DNA of 64,000 bases from Streptomyces sp. Ag109_O5-1 (lineage in GTDB: Bacteria; Actinomycetota; Actinomycetes; Streptomycetales; Streptomycetaceae). Positions 18,084 to 26,208 of the stretch are shown here, in pieces. The stretch lies in the NCBI RefSeq assembly GCF_003814875.1, contig NZ_RKQF01000001.1, positions 1,116,001 through 1,180,000 of the forward strand. The letters are read 5' to 3'. Positions within the stretch are counted from its first letter, which is position 1. Every line of letters starts with the position of its first letter. Under the pieces are notes generated by a model. The model was not told where the DNA came from. It was given only the letters and a program-made list of their open reading frames with translations, and made no database searches. The translations under genes and the position numbers were made by a program.

Positions 18084-18928
18084 TTGACCGCCCCGAGGTT
18101 GAGTCCGGCCACGAAGTGCCGTTGGAAGCGGAGGAACACGGCGACCGTGGGCGCGGCGGCGATGACCGACCCGGCGGCGATCACGTTCCAGTTCGACACG
18201 TACTGGCCCTGGAGCCCGATGAGGGCGGCCGTGATCGGCATCTTGGAGTCGCTGCGCAGGACGGTGATCGCCCAGAGCAGGTCGTTGAAGATCCAGGTGA
18301 AGGACAGGGCGCTGAGGGCGGCCAGGGCGGGGCGGGTCAGCGGGAGGATGATCCGCCAGAAGATCTGCCACGGCCCGGCGCCGTCGACGACCGCCGCCTG
18401 CTGGATCTCCACCGGGATGGACCGCATGAACCCGTGCAGGACGAAGACGTAGAAGCCGACGCCGAAGCCGATCTGCACCCCGATGAGCGCGGGCAGGGTG
18501 TCGTAGACGCCCATCACCTCGCTGAGCTTGGACACCGGGATGAGCAGGATCTGCGGCGGGAGCAGGTTGCCGCCGAGCATGAGCAGCAACAGGGCGCGCC
18601 GGAAGGGAAGTTCGTAGCGGCTGAGGGCGAACGCTGCCATGGCGGCGAGGGCGAGGGTCACCAGGACGCAGGGGACGGTGACGAGCAGGCTGTTGATCAT
18701 GGCCTGCTGCTGGCCGCCGTCGGTCCAGGCCTGGCCGAAGTTGGACAGCGTGAAGGAGTGCGGCCAACTGCCCAGGCCATGGCCGGCGATGTCGTCGAAG
18801 GTGCGCAGGCTGGTCACCAGGACCAGGGCGATGGGCAGCAGCCACAGGGCGGCCAACGCGCCCGCGCCCAGGTGGAATCCGGCGGTCGCGGCCCGCCTGC
18901 GGCGCAGGGCCGTGGAGTCGGCGGACAT
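18080..18928 (-). CDS. Sugar ABC importer permease, MalG type (second system)
   Basis: This 282-residue membrane permease has about six helices and an EAA-like loop (EIQQAAVVDGAGPWQ) in the second half. It begins at an ATG that shares bases with the TGA of the upstream permease (TGATG) and ends overlapping the GH36 start. It is similar in layout to the permease at 2466-3353 but not closely related by eye. The C-terminus GLNLGAVK is typical for the subfamily. Confidence 0.92.
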   Translation of the reverse strand: MSADSTALRRRRAATAGFHLGAGALAALWLLPIALVLVTSLRTFDDIAGHGLGSWPHSFTLSNFGQAWTDGGQQQAMINSLLVTVPCVLVTLALAAMAAFALSRYELPFRRALLLLMLGGNLLPPQILLIPVSKLSEVMGVYDTLPALIGVQIGFGVGFYVFVLHGFMRSIPVEIQQAAVVDGAGPWQIFWRIILPLTRPALAALSALSFTWIFNDLLWAITVLRSDSKMPITAALIGLQGQYVSNWNVIAAGSVIAAAPTVAVFLRFQRHFVAGLNLGAVK

Positions 18929-19866
18929 CAGTCGGCCTCCCGGAACGCGCGGACGAGGTAGGAGGCGATGACCCCGAAGGCCAGCACGAAGATGACGACG
19001 GCCAGGGCGGAGCCGTAGCCGAGGCGCAGGGACTGGAAGGCGGTCGAGTACATGTAGGTGCTCAGCAGCTCGGACGAGTGGTAGGGGCCGCCGCGGGTCA
19101 GCGACCAGACGACGTCGAAGGAGCGCAGCGAGTCGATGATGATGACGGACAGAACGACCGCGTTGACACTGCGCAGTTGGGGCAGGGTGACGTGCCGGAG
19201 GCGCTGCAGGGCGCTCGCGCCGTCGACCTTGGCGGCCTCGTAGAGCGCGGGGTCGATGCCCTTGAGGCCGGCCAGGTACAGGACCATGACATAGCCGATC
19301 TGGCGCCACAGCGCGGGCACGATCACCGCGTACAGGGCGGTGTCCTGGTCGGCGAGCCAGGCGTGCTGGAGGCTGCCGAGGCCGACGCCCTGCAACAGCC
19401 GGTTGAGGACGCCGTCGGGCTGGTAGATCGCCTGCCAGACGAGGGCGGTGGCGACCAGCGAGAAGACGACCGGCAGGAACAGCGCGGCCCGGTAGAAGCC
19501 GACCCCGCGCCGCTCCTGCTGGAGCAGCAGTGCGGCGGCGAGGCCCAGCACGGCGGACAGGCCGCCGAAGAGGACCAGCCAGAGCACGGTGTGCCCGAGC
19601 GCGCTGCGGAAGACGTCGTCGTGGGCCATCTCCCGGAAGTTGCCGAACCCGATGAACTGCGGCGGGGAGACGCCGTCCCACCTGGTGAGGGCGAGGTAGA
19701 AGCCCTGGAGCGCGGGCCAGAACACCCACACGGCCTCGGCGAGGAGCGGGACCAGGACGAAGGCGAGGATGAGATGCGGGGTGCGCCGGGGCCCCCGGGC
19801 CCGCCTGCCGCTCACGGGCAGGCGGACCGGGGACTTCTTCCGGTCGGGGGCGGTCAGCACGGCCAC
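18928..19866 (-). CDS. Sugar ABC importer permease, MalF type (second system)
   Basis: The product is a 312-residue membrane permease if the GTG at 19866 is used, or 321 residues from the ATG at 19893, which would overlap the preceding gene by 26 bases. Neither has a strong ribosome binding site; I prefer the GTG, which sits just after the upstream stop. The EAA loop reads YEAAKVDGASALQR. It forms a membrane pair with the following gene. As in the first importer, no ATPase is encoded. Confidence 0.9.
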   Translation of the reverse strand: MAVLTAPDRKKSPVRLPVSGRRARGPRRTPHLILAFVLVPLLAEAVWVFWPALQGFYLALTRWDGVSPPQFIGFGNFREMAHDDVFRSALGHTVLWLVLFGGLSAVLGLAAALLLQQERRGVGFYRAALFLPVVFSLVATALVWQAIYQPDGVLNRLLQGVGLGSLQHAWLADQDTALYAVIVPALWRQIGYVMVLYLAGLKGIDPALYEAAKVDGASALQRLRHVTLPQLRSVNAVVLSVIIIDSLRSFDVVWSLTRGGPYHSSELLSTYMYSTAFQSLRLGYGSALAVVIFVLAFGVIASYLVRAFREAD

Positions 19867-19867
19867 G

Positions 19868-21160
19868 TCAGGCGTTCCAGATCTTCTGGGCATCGCGCTG
19901 CCAGTCGGTGAGGATGCTGGCGACCTGCTTGGGCTTGGCCAGGAACTTGGTCAGCGCGGTGTCCGCGGTGGGCTGGAGGGCGTCGCTGGAGTCACGGTTG
20001 AAGAACTGGGTGATCTCTGTGGCCGAGGCCACGTGTGCGCGGCCCTTCTTCACGAGCGCGGTCCCGGCGTCCTTGGCGTCCGGGTTGCAGGGCAGGACGG
20101 TGCCGGAGGAACCCTTGATGTAGATCTCCTGGGCCTCGGCGGTGGCGAGGTAGCTCATCAGGTCGTGGACCTGCTTGCTGCGGCCGGAGCGGGCGCTGGC
20201 GAAGTAGCCGTCCACCGGGGCCTCTTCGGCGAGCGGCACCTTGGAGTCGATGACCGGGAAGCGGAAGAAGTCGATGTCGTCCAGGGCGCTCTTGGGCGCC
20301 GCGTCGGCGAAGAAGGTGCCGATGAGCATCATGCCGGTCTTGCCGCCCAGCAGGGCGGTGGTGGCGTCCTGGAAGGGGATGGCGACGCCGTTCGGGTCGA
20401 AGTACGGCAGCACCTCCTGCCAGCGGTCGAAGACCTTGCGCACCTCGGGGTCGTCGAACCGGTGCTTCCCGGCGAGGAGTTCGCGGTGGTACTGGGCGCC
20501 GTTGATCCGGATGTCGAGGTAGTCGAACCAGGCCGACGCCACCCAGGGGGTGTTGCCGCCGGCGCCGAGCCCGATCGGGGCGACGCCCTTGCTCTTGAGC
20601 TTGTCGCACAGGGCGAGGAAGTCGTCCCAGCTCTCGGGGAGTTTGGTGATGCCCCACTTGGCGAAGTTGGACTTCCGGTAGAACATGCCCCACCAGTAGT
20701 AGGTGGCGGGCACGAAGACCTTCTTGCCGGCGCTGGAGGTGCAGAGCGAGTTCAGCGCCTTGCTGTACTTCTTGAGGTCGGGCGAGGAACTCCACACCTC
20801 GTCGAGGTCGAGCAGCAGGTTCTTCTTGGCGTAGGCGTCCGCGACCGAGCCGGGGTACCAGGTGAGCACGTCCGGCGGGTTGGCCGAGGTGAGGTAGGTC
20901 GGCAGTTGGGTGCGGAAGGTCTCGGCGGCGACGGTGTTGAGGCTGGCCTTGCCGGACCCCTTCTTGCCGTACGCCGCGACCAGGTCCTCCATCGCGGTCT
21001 TGGCCTGCGGGGCGGACAGGTTGGACTGGAGGGTCACCGGGCCCGTCGAGGAGGTCTTGCCGGTGGAGGTGGAGGTGACACAGCCGCTGAGCATCGCCGC
21101 CGTCCCGGCGGCACCGAGCCCGGCGAGGAACCGGCGTCGGCTGGGCTGAAGGTTGGCCAT
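19868..21160 (-). CDS. Sugar ABC importer, substrate-binding lipoprotein (second system)
   Basis: This 430-residue family 1 solute-binding protein has a short Tat-type signal (RRRFLAG at 8-14) and a lipobox LSGC with Cys27, so it should be anchored outside the membrane. The ATG at 21160 has GAGGAA about nine bases upstream. It follows the secreted GH27 alpha-galactosidase by only 14 bases and precedes its own permeases. That arrangement suggests it collects products or substrates of the extracellular enzyme. Its general layout matches the binding protein at 167-1480, including an YYWWGMFYRKS / YPWAIFYRKS motif shared between them. Confidence 0.93.
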   Translation of the reverse strand: MANLQPSRRRFLAGLGAAGTAAMLSGCVTSTSTGKTSSTGPVTLQSNLSAPQAKTAMEDLVAAYGKKGSGKASLNTVAAETFRTQLPTYLTSANPPDVLTWYPGSVADAYAKKNLLLDLDEVWSSSPDLKKYSKALNSLCTSSAGKKVFVPATYYWWGMFYRKSNFAKWGITKLPESWDDFLALCDKLKSKGVAPIGLGAGGNTPWVASAWFDYLDIRINGAQYHRELLAGKHRFDDPEVRKVFDRWQEVLPYFDPNGVAIPFQDATTALLGGKTGMMLIGTFFADAAPKSALDDIDFFRFPVIDSKVPLAEEAPVDGYFASARSGRSKQVHDLMSYLATAEAQEIYIKGSSGTVLPCNPDAKDAGTALVKKGRAHVASATEITQFFNRDSSDALQPTADTALTKFLAKPKQVASILTDWQRDAQKIWNA

Positions 21161-21174
21161 GATGGATTCCTCGT

Positions 21175-23295
21175 TCACTTGAATTGGGTCCGGTACACAT
21201 GGCCGTCGACTCCGCGGAACACCGCGTCGACGGCTCCGTCCGGGCCGGCGACCGCGCCGAGCGATCCGTCGAACGCGGCGCTCGGGAACTCCTGCCGCTT
21301 GCTCCAGCCCTGCCAGGCGCCGTCGGCGTACCGCTGCTGCCAGAGCGTGTAGTCGGCGGCGCGCACATAGAGCAGCACCGCGTCCCCGGCGGCGACCAGC
21401 GTCGGGCTGCCGCTGACGGTCCCGCCGACCGACGTCCACGCCGACCACTCCCCCGACGTGTCCCGCGTCCGGGTCCACACGTCGTCGGCGGCGGTGCGTA
21501 CGGCGACATGGACGCGCCCCTGCGCGTCGACGACGGCGGACGGGCGGCCGTACGTCGTCCGGTCACCGGGCGCGCCGAGCGATGACCACTCGGAGGCCGG
21601 ACCACGCTGCACGACCGTGCCGTCGGCGCCGCGCACGAACAGCGTCCAGTGGGCGGGGTCGGTGAGGGCCACGGACGGGGCGTCCGTCAACTCACCGCCC
21701 AGAGACCGCCATTGACCCCAGCGACCGTCGGCGAAGACCCGCCGGTAGGCCCGCGAGTCGGCGCCGCGCACGAAGACGTCGATCCGGCCGCCGGCGGAGG
21801 CGTAGGCGGCGGGCTGGCCGAGGATCCCGCCGTACGCGGGACCACCTAGGTCCTTCGTCCTGCCGCCGGTGCTCTCGACGAGCGAGCCGTGCGGCCCCCG
21901 GAAGAAGGCGGAGCCGTCGCTCGTCACGGCGGGGCTCGCCGTGGCCGTCACGCCCAGGTCCGTCCCCGGCAGGGCGTCGGCGCCGGTCAGCTTCAGGAAC
22001 GCGGTGCCGTGCGCCGGGACCTCCACGGTGTACGACCCGGTGTGCGTGCCCCGGTCGGCACGCGCCCGCAGGTCACGGACGCGCACCGGGCCGCCGAGGC
22101 CGGTGTCGGCGAACTGCACGGTGCGCTCGGCCGGGTGGTCGGAGCGGTTGAGCAGGACGACCGCGCGCCGGCCGTGTCCCTGGAGGACCTTGCTGTAGAC
22201 GTCGCCGACGGAGTCGGTCGCCACCCGTACCCCCTGGACGGCGAGGGGGTCCTGGTCGACGGCGATGATCTCGGGGTTGCGGAGCGTGGCGAGCATCGGG
22301 TCGGACAGTGTCCGCGGGTCGGACCCCAGCATCAGCGGGGAGCCCATCTCGGCCCACATCACGAACTGGGTGGTGGACTCCTCCTGCGTGAGCTCGTACG
22401 TCCCGTCGGTCATCTTCCGCATGGGGATGAGGTAGTCGGGGTCGTTGTAGTGGCCGGGACCCTGCGCCTCGGGGTGCCAGGCATTGGCGTCCATGTTGCG
22501 CAGGATGTTCGGCCACTCGCCGGGGCTCGGGGTGCCCCAGGCGATGTCGGTGCCGGTGCGCCAGGAGTCGGCGATCGCCGGGCCGTAGACGTAGGTGTTG
22601 TGGGCGTCCTGCTCGGGGGTGTGCGGCAGGCCCCAGTCGTCGGTGAGCGGGTTGCAGAGGTTGAGCAGCATCCTGCGGCCGGACTTGGCGACCGCGTCGC
22701 TGAACTCCTTGAACGCGGGTCCCGGATCGAGCTTCGCGCCGATCCCGCAGAGGAAGTCGACCTTGACGGCGTCGATCTTCCAGTTCGCGAACTGCCGTGC
22801 GTCCTGGTCGTAGTACCCACGGCTGCCGAGGCCGCAGCTCTTGCCGCCGTCGTAGGTGCCGCCGTCGGTGTAGATACCGGCCCGCAGCCCTCGCTTGTGC
22901 AGATAGGACACGAGCGCCGGGATGCCGGAGGGGAAGCGCTCCGGATTGGCCGTCAACCGCCCCTGCGCATCACGGGGGTTGTCGGCCTGCCAGCCGCCGT
23001 CCAGCCACACGATGTCGTAGCCGGCGTCGCGCAGACCGCTGCTGACCAGCTTGTCGGCGACGGAGCGGACCTCCTTCTCGGTGGGCGCGCCGAGGCCGTA
23101 GTAGGTGTTCCAGCCCATGTAGGGCGTGGGCGCGAGACCGCTGTCGTAGTAGTCGGGCGCGCCCTGGTCGGCGGCCGTCTCCGCGACGGCGTCGGGGGTC
23201 ACGGTGGCGGCCAGGACCACCGCGATCGCGGCCGCGAGGGCGCCCCGGGTGAACCGGTGGTGCCGTGGGCTGGGTGCGGGCGGGTGCAAAGTCAC
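21175..23295 (-). CDS. Secreted GH27 alpha-galactosidase with C-terminal propeller-like module
   Basis: The 706-residue protein begins with a signal peptide (cleavage likely after AVA at 36-38). It continues as a GH27 barrel: PYMGWNTYYGLG, IVWLDGGWQ, the nucleophile Asp180 in VKVDFLCG and the acid/base Asp250 in RTGTDIAWG. From about residue 440 a second module carries repeated F-x-RG-x-D-G / WS-x-W-x-S-L-GG segments. These resemble the PLL/fucose-lectin or tectonin-type beta-propeller and may bind glycans. The GTG at 23295 was chosen for the GGGAG upstream and the clean signal peptide. It is the first gene of the long minus-strand galactose array and would release galactose from polymers such as galactomannan outside the cell. 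Confidence 0.88.
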   Translation of the reverse strand: MTLHPPAPSPRHHRFTRGALAAAIAVVLAATVTPDAVAETAADQGAPDYYDSGLAPTPYMGWNTYYGLGAPTEKEVRSVADKLVSSGLRDAGYDIVWLDGGWQADNPRDAQGRLTANPERFPSGIPALVSYLHKRGLRAGIYTDGGTYDGGKSCGLGSRGYYDQDARQFANWKIDAVKVDFLCGIGAKLDPGPAFKEFSDAVAKSGRRMLLNLCNPLTDDWGLPHTPEQDAHNTYVYGPAIADSWRTGTDIAWGTPSPGEWPNILRNMDANAWHPEAQGPGHYNDPDYLIPMRKMTDGTYELTQEESTTQFVMWAEMGSPLMLGSDPRTLSDPMLATLRNPEIIAVDQDPLAVQGVRVATDSVGDVYSKVLQGHGRRAVVLLNRSDHPAERTVQFADTGLGGPVRVRDLRARADRGTHTGSYTVEVPAHGTAFLKLTGADALPGTDLGVTATASPAVTSDGSAFFRGPHGSLVESTGGRTKDLGGPAYGGILGQPAAYASAGGRIDVFVRGADSRAYRRVFADGRWGQWRSLGGELTDAPSVALTDPAHWTLFVRGADGTVVQRGPASEWSSLGAPGDRTTYGRPSAVVDAQGRVHVAVRTAADDVWTRTRDTSGEWSAWTSVGGTVSGSPTLVAAGDAVLLYVRAADYTLWQQRYADGAWQGWSKRQEFPSAAFDGSLGAVAGPDGAVDAVFRGVDGHVYRTQFK

Positions 23296-23376
23296 GTACG
23301 TCTCCCAGGGATGGGGAAGCAGGAGATCGAGACGCGTACCGCTCTGGGGCAAGCGGCCTACGACGTCACGGCGAAG

Positions 23377-23405
23377 ACTGTGACCCGAGGCCGAAACCGT
23401 GTCAA
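23377..23405 (-). promoter_or_regulatory. Candidate promoter of the galactose array
   Basis: On the minus strand a perfect TTGACA (23405-23400) is followed after 17 bases by CACAGT (23382-23377), giving a plausible sigma-70-like promoter about 80 bases before the GTG of the GH27 gene. It lies right beside the AT-rich palindrome at 23410-23420. Confidence 0.5.
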
Positions 23406-23409
23406 GAAT

Positions 23410-23420
23410 AATTACTAATT
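23410..23420. promoter_or_regulatory. AT-rich palindrome upstream of the galactose array, candidate operator
   Basis: AATTACTAATT is a perfect 5+1+5 palindrome within an unusually AT-rich patch (about 23403-23427) in otherwise very GC-rich DNA. It sits five bases upstream of the -35 element of the candidate promoter. The GntR/FCD regulator encoded in the array is the natural candidate to bind it. Confidence 0.45.
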
Positions 23421-23453
23421 TAATAGAAGCAGGGCAGAGCTGTGCACAGACTC

Positions 23454-23482
23454 TTGACAGGTCCACCTCCCGGGGGCAGTGT
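23454..23482 (+). promoter_or_regulatory. Candidate divergent promoter
   Basis: TTGACA at 23454-23459 is followed by a 17-base spacer and CAGTGT (23477-23482) on the plus strand. It faces the broken discoidin-domain gene and may be what is left of that gene's promoter. Confidence 0.3.
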
Positions 23483-23572
23483 TCGGCAACGTTGTCACCG
23501 GGGCGGCGATACTCGGCGGCCCCCGGGTGGGCACCGAACTGCCCGACACCGGCACGGCCGAGCTGACCGTTG

Positions 23573-23914
23573 ATGTGGAGCCTTGCGGTGCTGGACAGTT
23601 CGGCACCGGACACCGATCTGGCCCTGCGCCGGACGGCCACCGCGTCCTCCGTCGACGACTCCTCACGAGGACCGGGCAACGCCACCGACGGTGACCCGGG
23701 CACCCGTTGGTCGTCCGCCCACCAGGACGACCAACGGATCCGGGTCGACCTGGGGTCCGAGGTGCCGTTCGACCGGGTCGTCATCACCTGGGAGACCCGG
23801 AGCAACTCGGCGGCCGGGACCGTCACCGCCTCCTGGCCCGCCGATGTGGCGGTCTCGCGGCCACAGGTCCGGGGCGAGGCCTACAACGCTCCCCCGTCCA
23901 CCGGGAACGCATGA
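23573..23914 (+). pseudogene. Fragment of a discoidin (F5/8 type C) domain protein
   Basis: The reading frame encodes a clear coagulation factor 5/8 C-terminal (discoidin, CBM32-like) segment: ATASSVDDSSRGPGNATDGD, then TRWSSAHQDDQRIRVDLGS and VPFDRVVITWE. It breaks off into unrelated sequence near residue 85 and stops at 114 residues. Such domains normally hang on secreted glycoside hydrolases and are about 140 residues long, with a closing strand that is missing here. No signal peptide or catalytic domain is attached. I read it as the debris of a carbohydrate-active enzyme lost beside the galactose array. The following 23915-24276 holds no gene I can support. Confidence 0.6.
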
Positions 23915-24276
23915 GGACACTCCGCCTACGACGGATACATCGGCGCGCTACGACCTGGTGGCCGTCCGGCTCTTCCCCTCGAACGTCCCCCGTCGGTGGG
24001 CGAGTGGCAACCCGGCGGGCCGGTACTCGCGGGCTGGCGGCTGCGGGCGTCGGGATGCTGTTCGACCTGGTGAGTGACAGACTGAGGTTTCGGAGTCGGC
24101 GGCCGGCGGTCGAGGGCCCGGCGGCGGGCGCCCCGGCGGGCGTCGGGCTGCGCCTCCGCAGAAACAGCCCTTCCGGGCGTCGCCCTGCACAACGGCTTCC
24201 TCCTTCGAGGACGGCAGGTTGTGGTCCCGGGCGAAGGAAGCGGCGGGGGCCACGATCCGGACGGTGGTGACCTTCC

Positions 24277-25035
24277 GTGAGCGGGACGGAGACAGGAACC
24301 GGCGCAACGCGTGGCGCCCTGGCCGGGCAGACGGTCGTGGTGGTGGGAGGCAGCGCGGGGATGGGTCTGGAGACCGCGCGGCAGGTGCGGGCGGACGGCG
24401 GCGAGGTGGTGCTCGTGGCACGTGACGCCGGTCGTCTGCAGCAGGCCGCGGACGAACTGAACCCGCGGAGCACGGCCGTGTTCGACGCCTTCGACACCGG
24501 TCGGGTGGAGCGCTTCCTCGGAGAATTGCCGAGCCCGGTCGATCATGTGCTGGTCACGGCGGGCAGCCCGACGTACACCCCGCTCGACGAACTCGACCTG
24601 ACCGACGCCGCCCGGGACTTCGGCGGGCGCATCGCGATGATGCTGGCGGTGGCGCGGGCGGGCCGCCGCAAGGTCAGGGCGGGGGGAACGCTGTTGTTCA
24701 TCGGCGGCACCGGCGGCCGGCGGCCCGCGCCCGGCATGGCGGTGGCGGGTGCCCTCACCGCGGCACTGCCGGCGCTGACCGCCGACCTGGCTCTGGAGGT
24801 CGCCCCGGTCCGGGTCAACCTCATCGCGGCCGGGTTCGTCGACACCCCGCTGTCGGCCGCTCTCCTGGGGGACCGACTGGAAGCACGGCGCGAGGAGTTG
24901 AGGAAGAAGCTGCCCATCGGACGGGTGGTCACTGCGGCGGACGTCGCCGCCCTCGCCCTGCACATCATGGCCAACGACGCTCTGACCGGCGCCACTTACG
25001 ACATCGACGGCGGTCAGCAACTCGTCGCGCATTGA
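24277..25035 (+). CDS. SDR-family protein without the usual catalytic Tyr-Lys pair
   Basis: The 252-residue protein has the Rossmann motif VVGGSAGMG (22-30), an NAG-like segment (VTAGSP) and the terminal GATYDIDGGQQLV of short-chain dehydrogenases. Where the family has Ser...Tyr-x-x-x-Lys, this sequence reads GGTGGRRPAPGMAVAGALTA, with neither Tyr nor Lys. It may therefore bind a dinucleotide without classical catalysis or use other residues. The start is a GTG with no strong ribosome binding site. It precedes the VOC-domain gene in the same direction by 75 bases. Confidence 0.83.
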   Translation: MSGTETGTGATRGALAGQTVVVVGGSAGMGLETARQVRADGGEVVLVARDAGRLQQAADELNPRSTAVFDAFDTGRVERFLGELPSPVDHVLVTAGSPTYTPLDELDLTDAARDFGGRIAMMLAVARAGRRKVRAGGTLLFIGGTGGRRPAPGMAVAGALTAALPALTADLALEVAPVRVNLIAAGFVDTPLSAALLGDRLEARREELRKKLPIGRVVTAADVAALALHIMANDALTGATYDIDGGQQLVAH

Positions 25036-25110
25036 CGGCCCGTGCCCGGATCCGCCCCTCACCGGCATCCGCCACCCCCCTCATTCCCTCCGGGACGAAA
25101 GACGCGAGCA

Positions 25111-25731
25111 ATGGACATGAAACTCGAAGTGGTCGTGGTGCCGGTGTCGGACGTGGACCGGGCCAAGGGCTTTTACACGAAGCTGGGGTGGCGGCTCGAC
25201 GCGGACATCGCCGCCTCCGACGGCGACTTCCGGGTGGTACAGGTGACGCCACCGGGTTCCCCGGCGTCGGTCATCTTCGGTACGTCGGTCACCGACCAGG
25301 CCCCCGGCTCGGCCCAGGGCCTGCACCTGGTCGTCACCGACATCGAGGCCGCCCACGACGAACTGACGCGGAACGGCGCCGACCCGAGCGAGGTGTTCCA
25401 CGACGCGGGTGGCGTCTTCCACCACGCCGGCACCGATGCCCGGGTGTCCGGTCCGGACCCGAAGCGCGGCAGCTACGGCTCGTTCCTGTCCTTCGGTGAC
25501 CCGGACGGCAACGGCTGGCTGCTTCAGGAGGTCACCTCCAGGCTGCCGGGGCGACTGGACCCCGCGAGCACCTCGTTCGCATCGGCCAAGGACCTGGCGG
25601 GAGCTCTGCGCCGGGCGGCCGCGGCGCACGGCGAGCACGAGGCCCGCACCGGCACGGAGGACCCGGACTGGCCGGACTGGTACGCGCGGTACATGGTGAG
25701 CGAACAGTCCGGGACGGAACCGCCTCGGTGA
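25111..25731 (+). CDS. VOC (glyoxalase/bleomycin-resistance fold) protein
   Basis: This 206-residue protein carries one vicinal-oxygen-chelate domain in its first 140 residues: LEVVVVPVSDVDRAKGFYTKLGWRLD-type opening, LHLVVTDIEAAHDEL in the middle, and a FGDPDGNGWLLQEV ending that supplies the typical C-terminal Glu metal ligand. A further 60 residues (about 145-206) are charged and end in DWPDWYARYMVSEQ, a tail often seen in actinobacterial members. The ATG at 25111 is the conserved start. Substrate unknown; a dioxygenase, isomerase or sequestering role cannot be separated by sequence. Confidence 0.86.
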   Translation: MDMKLEVVVVPVSDVDRAKGFYTKLGWRLDADIAASDGDFRVVQVTPPGSPASVIFGTSVTDQAPGSAQGLHLVVTDIEAAHDELTRNGADPSEVFHDAGGVFHHAGTDARVSGPDPKRGSYGSFLSFGDPDGNGWLLQEVTSRLPGRLDPASTSFASAKDLAGALRRAAAAHGEHEARTGTEDPDWPDWYARYMVSEQSGTEPPR

Positions 25732-25922
25732 CAACGCCGAAGCCGGCTTGACCGACCGGCGGTCCCACGTTACGGGCACCAGGCGCAACCGCAGACGCGA
25801 ATGCCCGAGGAACGAACAGAGGCCGATCCGCTCGGCGTATCCGTTCCTGCCTCGGCTCATCTCCCGCATCCACGATCCTTGTGCCCGCACGCCACCACGA
25901 GGAAGCCCGCTCCCGGGAATGG

Positions 25923-25939
25923 AATTCGCGGCGCGAATT
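25923..25939. promoter_or_regulatory. Inverted repeat AATTCGC-3-GCGAATT
   Basis: A perfect 7-bp inverted repeat with a three-base spacer, in AT-richer surroundings than the genes nearby. It may be a regulator site; no regulator is identified for it. Confidence 0.35.
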
Positions 25940-25997
25940 TTCGGAAAAGGCTTTCGATAACGCCTCCGACAAACCACCGGCGGCGGATTCGGAATTC

Positions 25998-26020
25998 GGT
26001 GTGACTAGTACGGTCACACC
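25998..26020. promoter_or_regulatory. Inverted repeat GGTGTGAC-7-GTCACACC, candidate operator
   Basis: Perfect 8-bp arms separated by TAGTACG, about 190 bases upstream of the CoA-operon start. The symmetry and spacing suit a dimeric regulator of TetR or GntR type. The LysR regulator encoded after the operon is another candidate, although the site is not of simple T-N11-A form. Confidence 0.45.
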
Positions 26021-26208
26021 GCCTTTCCCATCTTGATAATTCCGTTTTCCGTCGACCTTCTCTAGGTTCTGTGTCAGGACGGCGAGCCACGCGGTCCGGT
26101 CACTGAATCCCGAATTCCCGCGTGATCGCCGTCCAGGAGCTGGTCCGCACCGAGATCTGTCTTCGACCACCCGACCTGACGGCCACCTGGCCTGAAGGGA
26201 GAAACGCA

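Larger units (their letters stand above)
25732..26208. other. Intergenic region with palindromes upstream of the CoA operon
   Basis: I see no gene in these 477 bases. The base composition falls noticeably in the second half. Two perfect inverted repeats stand out (25923-25939 and 25998-26020, listed separately). The last 15 bases include GAAGGGAG, the ribosome binding site for the hydroxyacyl-CoA dehydrogenase. Confidence 0.6.

Noticed and set aside
23915..24276. Small gene between the discoidin fragment and the SDR
   Set aside because: Open frames exist on both strands, but none has a start with a ribosome binding site, a family motif or Streptomyces-like codon use.
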